Position numbers and translations under genes: made by a program
In this document: positions 1-8,086 of the stretch, piece by piece
Layout: each line of letters begins with the position of its first letter
Position numbering within the stretch: position 1 is the stretch's first letter
DNA from: Chthoniobacter flavus Ellin428
Lineage (GTDB): Bacteria; Verrucomicrobiota; Verrucomicrobiia; Chthoniobacterales; Chthoniobacteraceae
Reading direction: 5' to 3'
Assembly: GCF_000173075.1 (NCBI RefSeq)
Contig: NZ_ABVL01000018.1
Coordinates: 86,076-150,075, forward strand
Length of the DNA: 64,000 bases
The notes under the pieces: generated by a model
What the model was told of the DNA's origin: nothing
Seen by the model: only the letters and a program-made list of their open reading frames with translations
The model's database searches: none

Positions 1-135
1 AAGCGATGGTTCTCGAACCTCCCCTGAAGCAGTTACAGATAAAGCAACCGACATGCCGGATGTTCTTCTCCGCGGCGGACTTCCGCGTTTTGCTTGTTTT
101 GGCGGGCGCTGTTGTTAAGTCTATTACCACTTTCG

Positions 136-969
136 ATGGCTGAATTAGAAAATCCGCAGGCGTTCCCGGACAAAACGCCGTCGCCGGTTCCGACAAAAAG
201 CAAGAACCCCAACCGAATCCGGCGCATCATCTTCGCGCCTTTTACCCTCGTCGCTTATCTCGTCCGAGGTAAGTCGAATATCGACGAGATCGTCGTCTAC
301 TCCGCGCCGCGCGCGTTTTATCTCTGGATCGTGATCGCGGTCGGTTTCGCCTTGAAATTTCTCGTCCCGCTCTATCTCAGCGCCAGCGCCGGCGCGTGGA
401 TATTCATTACCACGCTGGTCTTTTTCATCCTCGCGCTACTCTACGACATGAGCCTGAAGAAGCTGGCGCTCTGGGTGCTGGTGATCGCAGCGCTGTGGCT
501 CCTTTGTAAGTATCTGGAGAACCTTCGCGACATCGTGATTCTCGGCCCGATCGTGCATCACTTCGCGATGCTCGACCCGCAATATGACCACGGCACCGTC
601 ACAGTGCTCTGCTGGCTGCTGCTCATTCCGTGGGTTTGCTCGCTCTTCGAGATGCGCTTCGACCGGAAGAAGAAGTTCAGCCCGAATGAAATCGCGGAAT
701 TTCACTTTGGAGAAGGCTCGGAGCTGACCGATCGCTCGGGCCTGCGCTTCGTGACGAAATATCGCGACGTGCTTGAAACCGTGCTGAGTTTCGGTGGTGG
801 CGACCTGCTCGCGGTGGATAATCATCAGACCGTGATCAAGCGCTACGAGAACATCATCGGCCTGTGGTTCTACTGGGAGAAACTCGACCGGGTCCTCCAC
901 CAGCGGGCGACCTTGCTGGACGACGAAGCCGCGAAGGATCAGGCCGCCGGGGATCAACCCGCGCTCTAA
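136..969 (+). CDS. multi-pass membrane protein, unknown function
   Basis: I do not recognise a family. The 277-residue product begins with a proline- and lysine-rich cytoplasmic-looking leader, then has about four hydrophobic segments (roughly residues 60-82, 85-105, 108-125 and 153-172), followed by a charged soluble C-terminal domain of about 100 residues. A TTG at 94 would add 14 hydrophobic residues; the ATG at 136 is preferred because the leader after it looks like a normal N-terminus. Neither start has a clear Shine-Dalgarno. The next gene, another membrane protein, follows 53 bases downstream on the same strand, so the two may be co-transcribed. Function is unknown. Confidence 0.6.
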   Translation: MAELENPQAFPDKTPSPVPTKSKNPNRIRRIIFAPFTLVAYLVRGKSNIDEIVVYSAPRAFYLWIVIAVGFALKFLVPLYLSASAGAWIFITTLVFFILALLYDMSLKKLALWVLVIAALWLLCKYLENLRDIVILGPIVHHFAMLDPQYDHGTVTVLCWLLLIPWVCSLFEMRFDRKKKFSPNEIAEFHFGEGSELTDRSGLRFVTKYRDVLETVLSFGGGDLLAVDNHQTVIKRYENIIGLWFYWEKLDRVLHQRATLLDDEAAKDQAAGDQPAL

Positions 970-1022
970 TCATTCCATCCGCAGGGGGAGCATCGTCTGC
1001 TTGACCCTAGCAACGCATCGTC

Positions 1023-1643
1023 ATGCCCTATCAACTTCTACTCATGGCGCCGCGGACCCGCCGGGTCCTCGGCCTGCCCGCGGGCAGCATCCGCGCGCTC
1101 CTCACGCTCATGACCGTCGGCTTCATCATCGTGCAAACCGCCCGCGGCCGGCGCATCAGCCTGCTCTGGTTCGAGTCCCTCATCATCGTCCTCGCGCACT
1201 ACTTCGCGCACCGGCGTTTTGTGGCGCTTTCGCCCGCGCTGATTCAAAAGCTGACCGCGGAAGACTTGCTCGAAGACGAACCGCACCCGCTCTTTCTGCC
1301 GCGGCACTCCCTGCGGACGGTGATCGTGTTGGCCTTCGTCGCCCTGGCGATCTATCTCGGTTGCGAGGGGCGTCTGCGCGATCCCGTCGGAATACCCGTA
1401 TTAGTCAGCGTGGGTTCGTACTTCCTGGGCATCGGCTTCGGCGCCATCGCCACGCGGTTTGTGAAAGGAAAGCCCGTCAAGGGAGCATCGTGGTTTGATG
1501 ATTTGAAGGCGATCATCACCCTGCTCGCCGTCGCCCTGGCCATCGCCGTGCAACTCTTCAACTGGCAGGATGTCATTCCCTACAGCGACAAGCTCGAGGC
1601 GTTGCCACTCGCCTTGATGCTCTTCTATTTCGGTTCGCGCTGA
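1023..1643 (+). CDS. small multi-pass membrane protein, unknown function
   Basis: A 206-residue protein with about five hydrophobic stretches (around residues 24-40, 46-58, 95-113, 122-145, 162-183) and a very short tail after the last one. Arg/Pro-rich residues before the first helix (PRTRRVLGLPAG) suggest a cytoplasmic N-terminus. I recognise no enzymatic motif. It lies between another unknown membrane protein and a glycosyltransferase on the same strand, which weakly suggests a role at the envelope. Alternative-frame ORFs over this stretch are GC-rich shadows. Confidence 0.6.
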   Translation: MPYQLLLMAPRTRRVLGLPAGSIRALLTLMTVGFIIVQTARGRRISLLWFESLIIVLAHYFAHRRFVALSPALIQKLTAEDLLEDEPHPLFLPRHSLRTVIVLAFVALAIYLGCEGRLRDPVGIPVLVSVGSYFLGIGFGAIATRFVKGKPVKGASWFDDLKAIITLLAVALAIAVQLFNWQDVIPYSDKLEALPLALMLFYFGSR

Positions 1644-1668
1644 GCTGAGCTTCTCGCGAACCCCTTTC

Positions 1669-3177
1669 ATGAATTCAGCCATCGTCAGTATCTGCGTTTT
1701 GACCTACGGGGATTATATGGGTTTGGTCCGCCGATGCATCGAGTCCGTTCAGCAGCACTGTCCGCGCACGGAGTATCGCCTGCTCGTCGCGGCTAATTCG
1801 CCCGGACCGGAAACCAGGGATTACCTCGAGACACTCCACGCGTCGGGAGACATCGATACGCTGATTTGCAGCGAGGAGAATGTGAACAAGTGCCCGATGA
1901 TGCGGCGCCTGTTTGCCGAAGTGCAGACGGAATACATTTGGTGGTTCGATGACGATTCGTGGATTGAGAATGCGGAGACCTTTTCCAAATGGATGGATGC
2001 CGCGCGCACGGCTTCGCCGGAGACGATGATGTGGGGCCGTGTCTACTATGTGAGCCACGAACATGAGTTTTGTTACGGGCGCGATGCGGTGGAATGGGTC
2101 CGGCGCGCGGAATGGTTTGCGGGCAAAGAGCCGCCCTCCTGGCAACCGGGTGGCAAAGACGTATTCGAATACGAGGGCCGGGAGAGCGGTGATGGGCGGT
2201 GGTTCTTCGTCGCGGGCGGATGCTGGCTGATCAAGACCAAAGCAGTGCGTGCGCTCGACTGGCCAGACCGGCGCCTGGTGAAAGAAGGCGACGATGTTTA
2301 TCTCAGCGAAGCGCTCCGCCAAAATGGCTGGCAGATGCAGAATATGGGTCCGGCCAATGGCGTGGCGATCAACGATCACGGCCGGCGCGGCATCCATCGC
2401 GAGACCGGACGCATCGTGGAAGAAACCAAGCGGACGCATCCGGTGGAAGTGGTCGTGGTGAACTGGCGTCGGCCGGATAATGTGCGGCGCATCGTGGAAG
2501 CTTTTCGCCGGCAGGGAAGATTCTGCTCGGTGACCGTGATTGATGCCGCGGACCAACCGGAGTACGCGCTTCCCAAGGACGTCCTGCGCATGGCCCACCG
2601 GCATTTCGTCTTCGGCCATAATTTCGGCTCCTTCAATCGCTTCGTCCCCTGCCTCGGCTACATGGCGCCGTACACGCTTTTTCACGATGACGATCTGTTG
2701 CCCGGACCCAATGCCGTCGAGCATCTCCTCCTCTGCGCGGCCGAATATCCGCACTTTTCGGTGATGGGAGAATTCGGCCGGCATATTTCGCCAGACGGCC
2801 AGGAACTCGTCCATGACAGGCAACGCTCACCCCGGAGGGTCCTGCCGGTCGATTTCCTCGTCCGCTCCTATTTCATTCGCACGGCCAATTTGAAGCACAT
2901 CTTTCTCGCCGCCGCGGCGCTCGGCATTCATCGCGTGGAGTGCGAGGACGACCTGCTGATGTGCATGTCGATTCAACGCGCGACCAAATACCCGTGCGTC
3001 GTCACCCGCGACGGCGGCAGAGATACTTCCCTCGCGATGGAGCATCTGCCGGAACCGCATGCCCTCTGGCACCGGAGTGACCATTTTTCGCGGCGGGCGG
3101 ATTTCATTCGCGCGCAGATGGAGGCGGGTTGGAAACCGCTGCAGGCCGATGCCCCTGGTGCCATGGTGAATCCATGA
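1669..3177 (+). CDS. tandem-domain GT-A (family 2-like) glycosyltransferase
   Basis: Predicted cytoplasmic glycosyltransferase of 502 residues that appears to carry two GT-A folds in one chain. The first starts with a nucleotide-sugar entry strand (VSICVLTYGD, residues 6-15) and has an acidic metal motif FDDDSW near residues 93-98. The second restarts near residue 260 (VEVVVVNWRRPDN) and has its own HDDDLLPG near residue 340. A double catalytic domain could add two sugars or one alternating unit, but either half could be inactive. Its stop overlaps the start of the pyruvyl transferase gene (ATGA), so the pair is translationally coupled and probably decorates the same glycan. The acceptor cannot be told from sequence. 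Confidence 0.75.
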   Translation: MNSAIVSICVLTYGDYMGLVRRCIESVQQHCPRTEYRLLVAANSPGPETRDYLETLHASGDIDTLICSEENVNKCPMMRRLFAEVQTEYIWWFDDDSWIENAETFSKWMDAARTASPETMMWGRVYYVSHEHEFCYGRDAVEWVRRAEWFAGKEPPSWQPGGKDVFEYEGRESGDGRWFFVAGGCWLIKTKAVRALDWPDRRLVKEGDDVYLSEALRQNGWQMQNMGPANGVAINDHGRRGIHRETGRIVEETKRTHPVEVVVVNWRRPDNVRRIVEAFRRQGRFCSVTVIDAADQPEYALPKDVLRMAHRHFVFGHNFGSFNRFVPCLGYMAPYTLFHDDDLLPGPNAVEHLLLCAAEYPHFSVMGEFGRHISPDGQELVHDRQRSPRRVLPVDFLVRSYFIRTANLKHIFLAAAALGIHRVECEDDLLMCMSIQRATKYPCVVTRDGGRDTSLAMEHLPEPHALWHRSDHFSRRADFIRAQMEAGWKPLQADAPGAMVNP

Positions 3178-3917
3178 CCTTTCAAGTCCACCGCTACCGC
3201 AAGACCTGGAACATCGGCGATGCGATCCAGACCATCGCGCTCGAGCGACTATTGCCCGCGGTGAGTTATGTCTGGCGGGATCTCGATACCCCCGCGGAAG
3301 ATATCCCTTTCATCGTCAATGGCTGGCTGGGCAATAACCAACCTCCGGTCACCAATCCGAATTGCCTCTTCGCCGGCGTGTATGTGCATAGCAACGAGCA
3401 TAACTATCGCTGGATCGGCAATTCACGTTTCTCCGAGGTCGGCGCGCGTGACCCGGCGACCGTGATGTGGTGTGCCGACCGGAAGATTCGCGCCACCCTC
3501 ATCGGTTGCGCGACGCTGTCTTTCGATCCCTACACCGGTCCGCGTAGTGGCATTTATGCGGTCGATGCGAAAGGCGCGGAAGGCACCGCGATCTGCCACG
3601 ATATCGGCGACATGGAGTGGGACGCGCAATTGAGCCTGGCCCGCGAGTTACTCCAGCGCTACCGGTGCGCCGAGCTGGTCACCACTTCGCGACTGCATGT
3701 CGCCCTCCCCTGTCTCGCCTTTGGGACGCCGGTCATCATTCAGGATCCGATGCGCTGGGGAAACCGCGAACGCAATCGCCGCTTTTCCATCCTCGATGCC
3801 GTCGGCGCGCGCTACGACACGCCGTTCGTGCAGGACGTGTCCGCCTGGCGCCAGCGCTATATCTCCTTCCTCGAGCGCCACTTGGGAATTCGCATCACTC
3901 CCAGGCCCTTCGTCTGA
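3174..3917 (+). CDS. polysaccharide pyruvyl transferase family protein
   Basis: The 247-residue product resembles the polysaccharide pyruvyl transferase family (PF04230): an N-terminal NIGDAIQTIA motif (canonical N-x-GD) at about residues 12-21 and a C-terminal TSRLHVALPCLAFGTPVI segment, the family's S-R-x-H signature. Such enzymes add ketal-linked pyruvate from PEP to sugars of exopolysaccharide or secondary wall polymers. The start is the ATG at 3174, which overlaps the glycosyltransferase stop by 4 bases; an upstream in-frame ATG at 3129 lies inside the preceding gene and is less likely. It is shorter than typical family members, so the substrate may be a small glycan. Confidence 0.75.
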   Translation: MTFQVHRYRKTWNIGDAIQTIALERLLPAVSYVWRDLDTPAEDIPFIVNGWLGNNQPPVTNPNCLFAGVYVHSNEHNYRWIGNSRFSEVGARDPATVMWCADRKIRATLIGCATLSFDPYTGPRSGIYAVDAKGAEGTAICHDIGDMEWDAQLSLARELLQRYRCAELVTTSRLHVALPCLAFGTPVIIQDPMRWGNRERNRRFSILDAVGARYDTPFVQDVSAWRQRYISFLERHLGIRITPRPFV

Positions 3918-3941
3918 GCCGCGACGGCCTTCATTCGAAAA

Positions 3942-4250
3942 TCAAGCGTGGGAAAGGACGTGAATCGCGCGACCGGCAATCATGTCCTTCACTTTTCCAC
4001 GGTAGACCACCATGTGCTGTATCTTGGAATGCGCGTCCAACTCTTCCGCGCTTTCCCATTTCTCCACAACCATGAAGGTATCGGGACCGAGCGGCGTCTG
4101 TCCGTCCTGCACTGGCATGAAATCCACCACTGCTTCATATTCGACGCAGCCCTGTTCCGCCCGAACGAGGGGCACGATTTCCGAGAACTTGCAGAGGACG
4201 GAGTCACGTAGGCCGGGTTTGGTGGTGATGATGGCGATGACGTGGATCAT
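3942..4250 (-). CDS. antibiotic biosynthesis monooxygenase (ABM/YgiN-like) family protein
   Basis: A 102-residue ferredoxin-like dimeric alpha-beta barrel protein. The opening strand IHVIAIITTKPG, the middle EQGCVEYEA and the segment VVEKWESAEELDAHSKIQHM, with an invariant-looking His, match the YgiN/ABM family of cofactor-free quinol monooxygenases and stress proteins. The ATG at 4250 gives the normal family start; longer reading frames add a non-conserved leader. It is convergent with the pyruvyl transferase gene and divergent from the stressosome operon. No partner is evident, so only a general role in oxidation or detoxification of small quinone-like compounds can be suggested. Confidence 0.8.
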   Translation of the reverse strand: MIHVIAIITTKPGLRDSVLCKFSEIVPLVRAEQGCVEYEAVVDFMPVQDGQTPLGPDTFMVVEKWESAEELDAHSKIQHMVVYRGKVKDMIAGRAIHVLSHA

Positions 4251-4499
4251 GGGATTTGCACCATGAGTTTCCAACGCGGATTTGGCAATCCTCCCTTGTC
4301 ATTTTGATACAGGAGCCAGTCATGTCATACAAGTCGACTAAAGAGATTATCCCGATCGATGTATAACATTCGATGGATTGAGTAACATCGCTCTCCGTCC
4401 GGTACTTCCTTACCGACGATTTTCGAAAGACCTCTTTTCTTTTTACGTGCGATTCGGATACGAATGTTTGTGGTCTGACCTTCAAGTTGCGTGCAAATC
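4251..4499. promoter_or_regulatory. divergent intergenic region before the stressosome operon
   Basis: AT-richer than its surroundings, with no credible ORF. It must hold the promoter of the rsbRST operon on the plus strand and that of the ABM gene on the minus strand. A small palindrome, ATTCG-GATA-CGAAT, lies at 4452-4465, about 35 bases before the rsbR start, and is a possible regulator site. I could not place a convincing -35/-10 pair. Confidence 0.3.
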
Positions 4500-5345
4500 A
4501 TGAAGTCGAAAACGAAATCCCCCAATGGCGGCGGCGAAAAACGCCTCGAGGCAGTTACAACACCGGACATGCTCCGGATGCTGGTAGAAAATGTTCGCGA
4601 CTACGCGATCATCCTTCTGGATCCCAAAGGAAACGTCACAAGCTGGAGTCCCACCGCCGAGCGGCTGAAAGGGTGGAGAGCCGAAGAAATCATCGGACAG
4701 CATTTTTCCAAATTCTATCCCCCGGAAGATAACGTCAGTCACAAGACTGCCACGGAACTCGCGGTCGCGGAAAAGGAAGGGCGTTTTGAAGACGAAGGTT
4801 GGCGCGTGCGCAAGGACGGGACACGGTTTTGGGCCAATGTCGTTCTTACTGCGTTGCGCGATAAAGAGGGCAAATTGGTCGGCTTTGGCAAGGTCACCCG
4901 GGATCTATCGGAGCGACGTGCGGCTGAGGAGAAGATCAGAAAACAGTCCCAGGAGATTTTCGAAATGGCGGCGGTGCCGGTAGTGCAGGTGTGGGAAGGC
5001 ATTCTGCTCGTGCCGCTCATCGGCACGCTCGACAGCCAGCGCACACAGCATCTCATGGAGCGCCTGCTGCAGCGGGTCACCGAAACCAGTTCGCCGGTCG
5101 CCCTGCTGGATATCACCGGCGTGCCGACCATCGATTCGCAGACGGCGCAGCATCTCATCGAGACCGTTGCCGCCGTGCGATTGCTCGGCGCCGATGTCGT
5201 GCTCACCGGAGTCCGTCCCACTATCGCCCAGACCCTCGTGCATCTCGGCATCGATCTCTCGAATGTCTTTACCCGCTCCTCGCTTACCGCCGGCGTGCGC
5301 ATGGCGCTGGAAATCCTCAATTTGAAAGTCGGCCCCAAGTCGTAA
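4500..5345 (+). CDS. rsbR: RsbR-type stressosome sensor, PAS plus STAS domains
   Basis: Stressosome scaffold and sensor of 281 residues. Residues 24-135 form a PAS domain (NVRDYAIILLD, KDGTRFWANV, GFGKVTRDLSER), then a short coiled linker, then a STAS domain from about 163. The STAS core matches RsbR: DITGVPTIDS near 204-213 and GVRPTIAQT near 237-245. T245 aligns with the phosphorylatable T205 of Bacillus subtilis RsbRA; the T171 equivalent is S213. The PAS sensor replaces the globin-like N-domain of Bacillus RsbR, so the input is probably a ligand, redox state or light; no cofactor-binding residue is obvious. A GTG at 4491 is a possible alternative start. First gene of a five-gene operon. 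Confidence 0.9.
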   Translation: MKSKTKSPNGGGEKRLEAVTTPDMLRMLVENVRDYAIILLDPKGNVTSWSPTAERLKGWRAEEIIGQHFSKFYPPEDNVSHKTATELAVAEKEGRFEDEGWRVRKDGTRFWANVVLTALRDKEGKLVGFGKVTRDLSERRAAEEKIRKQSQEIFEMAAVPVVQVWEGILLVPLIGTLDSQRTQHLMERLLQRVTETSSPVALLDITGVPTIDSQTAQHLIETVAAVRLLGADVVLTGVRPTIAQTLVHLGIDLSNVFTRSSLTAGVRMALEILNLKVGPKS

Positions 5346-5358
5346 GATCTTCCAGATC

Positions 5359-5733
5359 ATGAACAACGAAAGCATCTCGGTCATCAAGGTGCGCGATATC
5401 CTCATGGTCACCATGCCCTCCGACCCGGATGATTCCACGATCTCCTCGCTGCAAAATAAAGTCCTCACCGCAATGGAACGCACGGACGCCAAGGGAGTGA
5501 TCCTCGATATCTCTACGGTGGAAACGCTGGATTCGTTTTTCGCGCGCACCGTTTCCGAAACCGCGCAAATGGTGGCGCTGATGGGCGGACGAACCATCGT
5601 CGCGGGGATGCGGCCGGCCGTGGCGGTCACAGCCACGCAGATCGGCCTGACCCTGAAGAACATCGAAACATCCCTCAACGTAGAACGCGCCCTCGATGCC
5701 GCTACGGCCGAGCGTCCGCGGGACCCCCGATGA
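5359..5733 (+). CDS. rsbS: RsbS-type STAS stressosome scaffold
   Basis: A 124-residue single STAS-domain protein that forms the stressosome core with RsbR and is the substrate of the RsbT kinase. The phosphorylation site is clear: DISTVETLDSFFAR places a serine at residue 59, the same number as in B. subtilis RsbS. GMRPAVAVTATQIGL corresponds to the second conserved loop. The gene starts 13 bases after rsbR and overlaps rsbT by 4 bases (ATGA), so RsbS and RsbT synthesis are probably coupled, fitting the need for a fixed ratio between scaffold and sequestered kinase. Confidence 0.93.
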   Translation: MNNESISVIKVRDILMVTMPSDPDDSTISSLQNKVLTAMERTDAKGVILDISTVETLDSFFARTVSETAQMVALMGGRTIVAGMRPAVAVTATQIGLTLKNIETSLNVERALDAATAERPRDPR

Positions 5734-6140
5734 ACCCGGTCCTCCCAGGTGAAATTGCCATCAAATCCGAAAGCGATATCGTCGCAGCGCGACGGACGGT
5801 ACGGGACGCCGCGATGCAGGTGGGTTTCGGGATGACCGACGTCACACGCATCGTCACGGCCGCCTCGGAGCTGGCGCGCAATGTTTTCAAGTATGCCGGC
5901 GAAGGCGCCATGACCTGGCGCCAGCTCGAAGAGCCCGGCCGGATGGGGATCGAACTGCGATTTATTGATCACGGTCCCGGTATCGCCGACGTGCAACTGG
6001 CTCTCCAGGAGGGCTATTCCACGGGAGCGGGCCTGGGGCTCGGCCTGCCCGGGGCCAAGCGGCTCATGGATGAATTAGACATCCAGACCGCATCCGGGCA
6101 GGGCACTACGATCACCCTCAAGAAATGGCGCATGATCTGA
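5730..6140 (+). CDS. rsbT: RsbT-type serine/threonine kinase (GHKL ATPase)
   Basis: The 136-residue GHKL-fold kinase that phosphorylates RsbS and RsbR and, when released from the stressosome, activates a downstream partner. The N-box (TAASELARNVFKY, about residues 43-55), the G1 box (DHGPGI) and the glycine-rich lid (TGAGLGLGLPGAKRLMDEL) are intact, and the protein ends in the KKW motif typical of the family. The start overlaps the rsbS stop; the stop overlaps the next gene by 16 bases. In Bacillus RsbT switches on the phosphatase RsbU and thus sigma-B; neither is encoded nearby, so the output must be the two downstream genes or an unlinked target. Confidence 0.93.
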   Translation: MNPVLPGEIAIKSESDIVAARRTVRDAAMQVGFGMTDVTRIVTAASELARNVFKYAGEGAMTWRQLEEPGRMGIELRFIDHGPGIADVQLALQEGYSTGAGLGLGLPGAKRLMDELDIQTASGQGTTITLKKWRMI

Positions 6141-7153
6141 CAACAGAGGCACCAGCTGAAAGTATTCGGGTGGAGGTCGCACGCCCCGCGGAGATCAAGC
6201 GTGCCACGGATGCGGCGAGGCGTCTGGCGGCATCGTTGGGCTTCGGTTCCCAGGATTGTGATGAAATCGTTTTGGCGGTCACCGAGCTGGCGACCAATCT
6301 GACCAAACACACGCGCGGCGGGACAATCACGCTCCGCGCCACCGACGGCCGGGCCGGTATTCAGGTCGAATCCGAGGATCGTGGCCCGGGCATTCTCGAT
6401 GTGGAACAGGCACTCACCGACGGCTATTCCACCGCGGGCAGTCTTGGGACGGGACTCGGCACGGTGAACCGGCTGATGCATGAGCTGGAATTTTACTCTC
6501 TCTCCCCCACCGGCACTCGCATTGTCTGTCAGCGATGGCTTCGTGCCAAAAATGCGACGCCATTTGTGCGCTGGCTGGAATTTGGCGCCGCCACCCGCGC
6601 CTATCGCCGCCAACCAGAGAATGGGGATACCTTCTTCATCCGCCAATGGGAAGGCGGCGCTCTTGCCGGGGTCATCGATGGCCTCGGGCACGGACCATTT
6701 GCCCAGCGGGCCGCCCAATGCGCCCGGAGATATCTCGACCAGCATTTCGACCAATCGCTGGAAAATCTTTTCCGTGGCGCGGGCCGCGCCTGCAGCGCCA
6801 CGCGCGGCGTCGTGATGGCACTGGCCCGCTTTAACGCGGCGCAGCACACGGTGGCCACGGCCAGCGTGGGCAACATCGAGACGCGTTTGATCGGTGGTGC
6901 GGACCGGAATGTTCCCGTGCGCCGAGGCGTTGTGGGCTTGAACGCGCCGAATCCTGTGGTGGCCGAGCATCCGTGGACACCCGAGAGCATCCTGATCATG
7001 CACTCGGACGGCTTGCGCACCCAATGGGCGTGGGAGGAATTTCGGCACGTGGCGACAAGCGCCCCTGGGATCATCGCCCAGCGGTTGCTCACCGACCTCG
7101 GAAAAATAGACGATGACGCCACCGTCCTCGTCGCCCGCACCGCAAAACCATGA
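6125..7153 (+). CDS. GHKL ATPase fused to RsbX/SpoIIE-type PP2C phosphatase
   Basis: A 342-residue fusion. Residues 1-140 are a second RsbT/RsbW-like ATPase domain (N-box AVTELATNLTKH, G1 EDRGPGI, lid GTGLGTVNRLMHEL). Residues 150-340 are a PP2C-type phosphatase of the RsbX/SpoIIE group with metal-binding aspartates in VIDGLGHG, MHSDGLR and DDDATVLV. RsbX dephosphorylates RsbR and RsbS and resets the stressosome. Fusing an anti-sigma-type kinase domain to the resetting phosphatase puts opposing activities in one chain. The two halves may act on RsbS/RsbR and on a second STAS target. It overlaps rsbT upstream and the kinase gene downstream (ATGA at 7150). Confidence 0.88.
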   Translation: MAHDLTTEAPAESIRVEVARPAEIKRATDAARRLAASLGFGSQDCDEIVLAVTELATNLTKHTRGGTITLRATDGRAGIQVESEDRGPGILDVEQALTDGYSTAGSLGTGLGTVNRLMHELEFYSLSPTGTRIVCQRWLRAKNATPFVRWLEFGAATRAYRRQPENGDTFFIRQWEGGALAGVIDGLGHGPFAQRAAQCARRYLDQHFDQSLENLFRGAGRACSATRGVVMALARFNAAQHTVATASVGNIETRLIGGADRNVPVRRGVVGLNAPNPVVAEHPWTPESILIMHSDGLRTQWAWEEFRHVATSAPGIIAQRLLTDLGKIDDDATVLVARTAKP

Positions 7154-7971
7154 GCTTCGTGAGCCCCTCCGACCTGCAAGACCCCGAGGAAACGATCCGC
7201 CTTCTGCAGGAAGAACTCGCCGAGACCAATCGCGAAGTCCTCGCCCTCACGCTCGAACTGGAGAAGCGCGTGGAGCAGCGCACTGCCGAATTGGCCGCGG
7301 CCAACAAAGAGCTCGAAGCCTTTTCCTATTCCATCTCGCACGATCTGCGGGCGCCCCTGCGGCACATCGATGGATTCGGCCAACTGCTCCGCGAGCGCTA
7401 TGGCGAGCAACTCCCTCCACCCGCCCAAGCCTTGCTGGACAAGGTCTGCAACAGCGCCCAGCACCTCGGGCATTTGATCGATGATCTGCTCAATTTCTCC
7501 CGGCTCAGCCGGCAACCGATCAACAAGCGCACGGTGAACACCGTCAGTCTCGTTCAGCAGGTGCTCGATGAATTGCAAGGGGAGCGCGAAGGGCGCCAGG
7601 TGGACATCCGGGTGGGCGAGTTACCCGATTGCTGCGGTGACCTGACGCTTCTCAAGCAGGTCTTCTTCAATCTCATTTCCAACGCGTTCAAATTCACGCG
7701 CAAACGGGAGTTGGCGACGATCGACATCGGCTACTATCAGGAACCCAAGGATCTGGTCTTTTTCATCAGCGACAACGGGGCAGGATTCGACATGTCGTAT
7801 GCGGCCAAATTATTCGGCGTCTTTCAACGCCTGCACAGCGCCGATCAATTTGAGGGCACCGGCGTCGGACTATCCATTGTGCAGCGCATCATCCATCGGC
7901 ACGGCGGCCGCATCTGGGCGAAGGCGGAAGTAAACAAGGGCGCGACGTTTTTCTTCACGCTGCCGAACTAG
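7150..7971 (+). CDS. soluble sensor-less histidine kinase, stressosome output
   Basis: A 273-residue cytoplasmic histidine kinase. Residues 10-55 are an amphipathic coiled coil (EETIRLLQEELAETNREV and following). The H-box SISHDLRAPLRHIDGF puts the phospho-acceptor at His64. N-box NLISNAFKF, G1 DNGAGFD and G2 GTGVGLSIVQRI are intact. It has no membrane segment and no recognisable sensor domain, so its input is presumably protein-protein contact with the stressosome products encoded just upstream (4-base overlap). No response regulator gene is adjacent. In several Gram-negative stressosome operons the last genes are two-component proteins; this arrangement fits that pattern by analogy. Confidence 0.88.
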   Translation: MSFVSPSDLQDPEETIRLLQEELAETNREVLALTLELEKRVEQRTAELAAANKELEAFSYSISHDLRAPLRHIDGFGQLLRERYGEQLPPPAQALLDKVCNSAQHLGHLIDDLLNFSRLSRQPINKRTVNTVSLVQQVLDELQGEREGRQVDIRVGELPDCCGDLTLLKQVFFNLISNAFKFTRKRELATIDIGYYQEPKDLVFFISDNGAGFDMSYAAKLFGVFQRLHSADQFEGTGVGLSIVQRIIHRHGGRIWAKAEVNKGATFFFTLPN

Positions 7972-8086
7972 CGGAGCCGGTGCGACTGTTGCGGCGGCGT
8001 TTCGCAAACCCGCTTGCCGAAGCGGACTCCGCGGAATACCTCAAACGGTGCCGTGCGATCCGCCGCAGGCACTCTCCCCCACTTTC

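Noticed and set aside
1..135. 3' end of an upstream gene at the left edge
   Set aside because: Two plus-strand frames are open from base 1 for 39-47 codons, but neither shows protein-like features or a preferred frame, so no gene is called.
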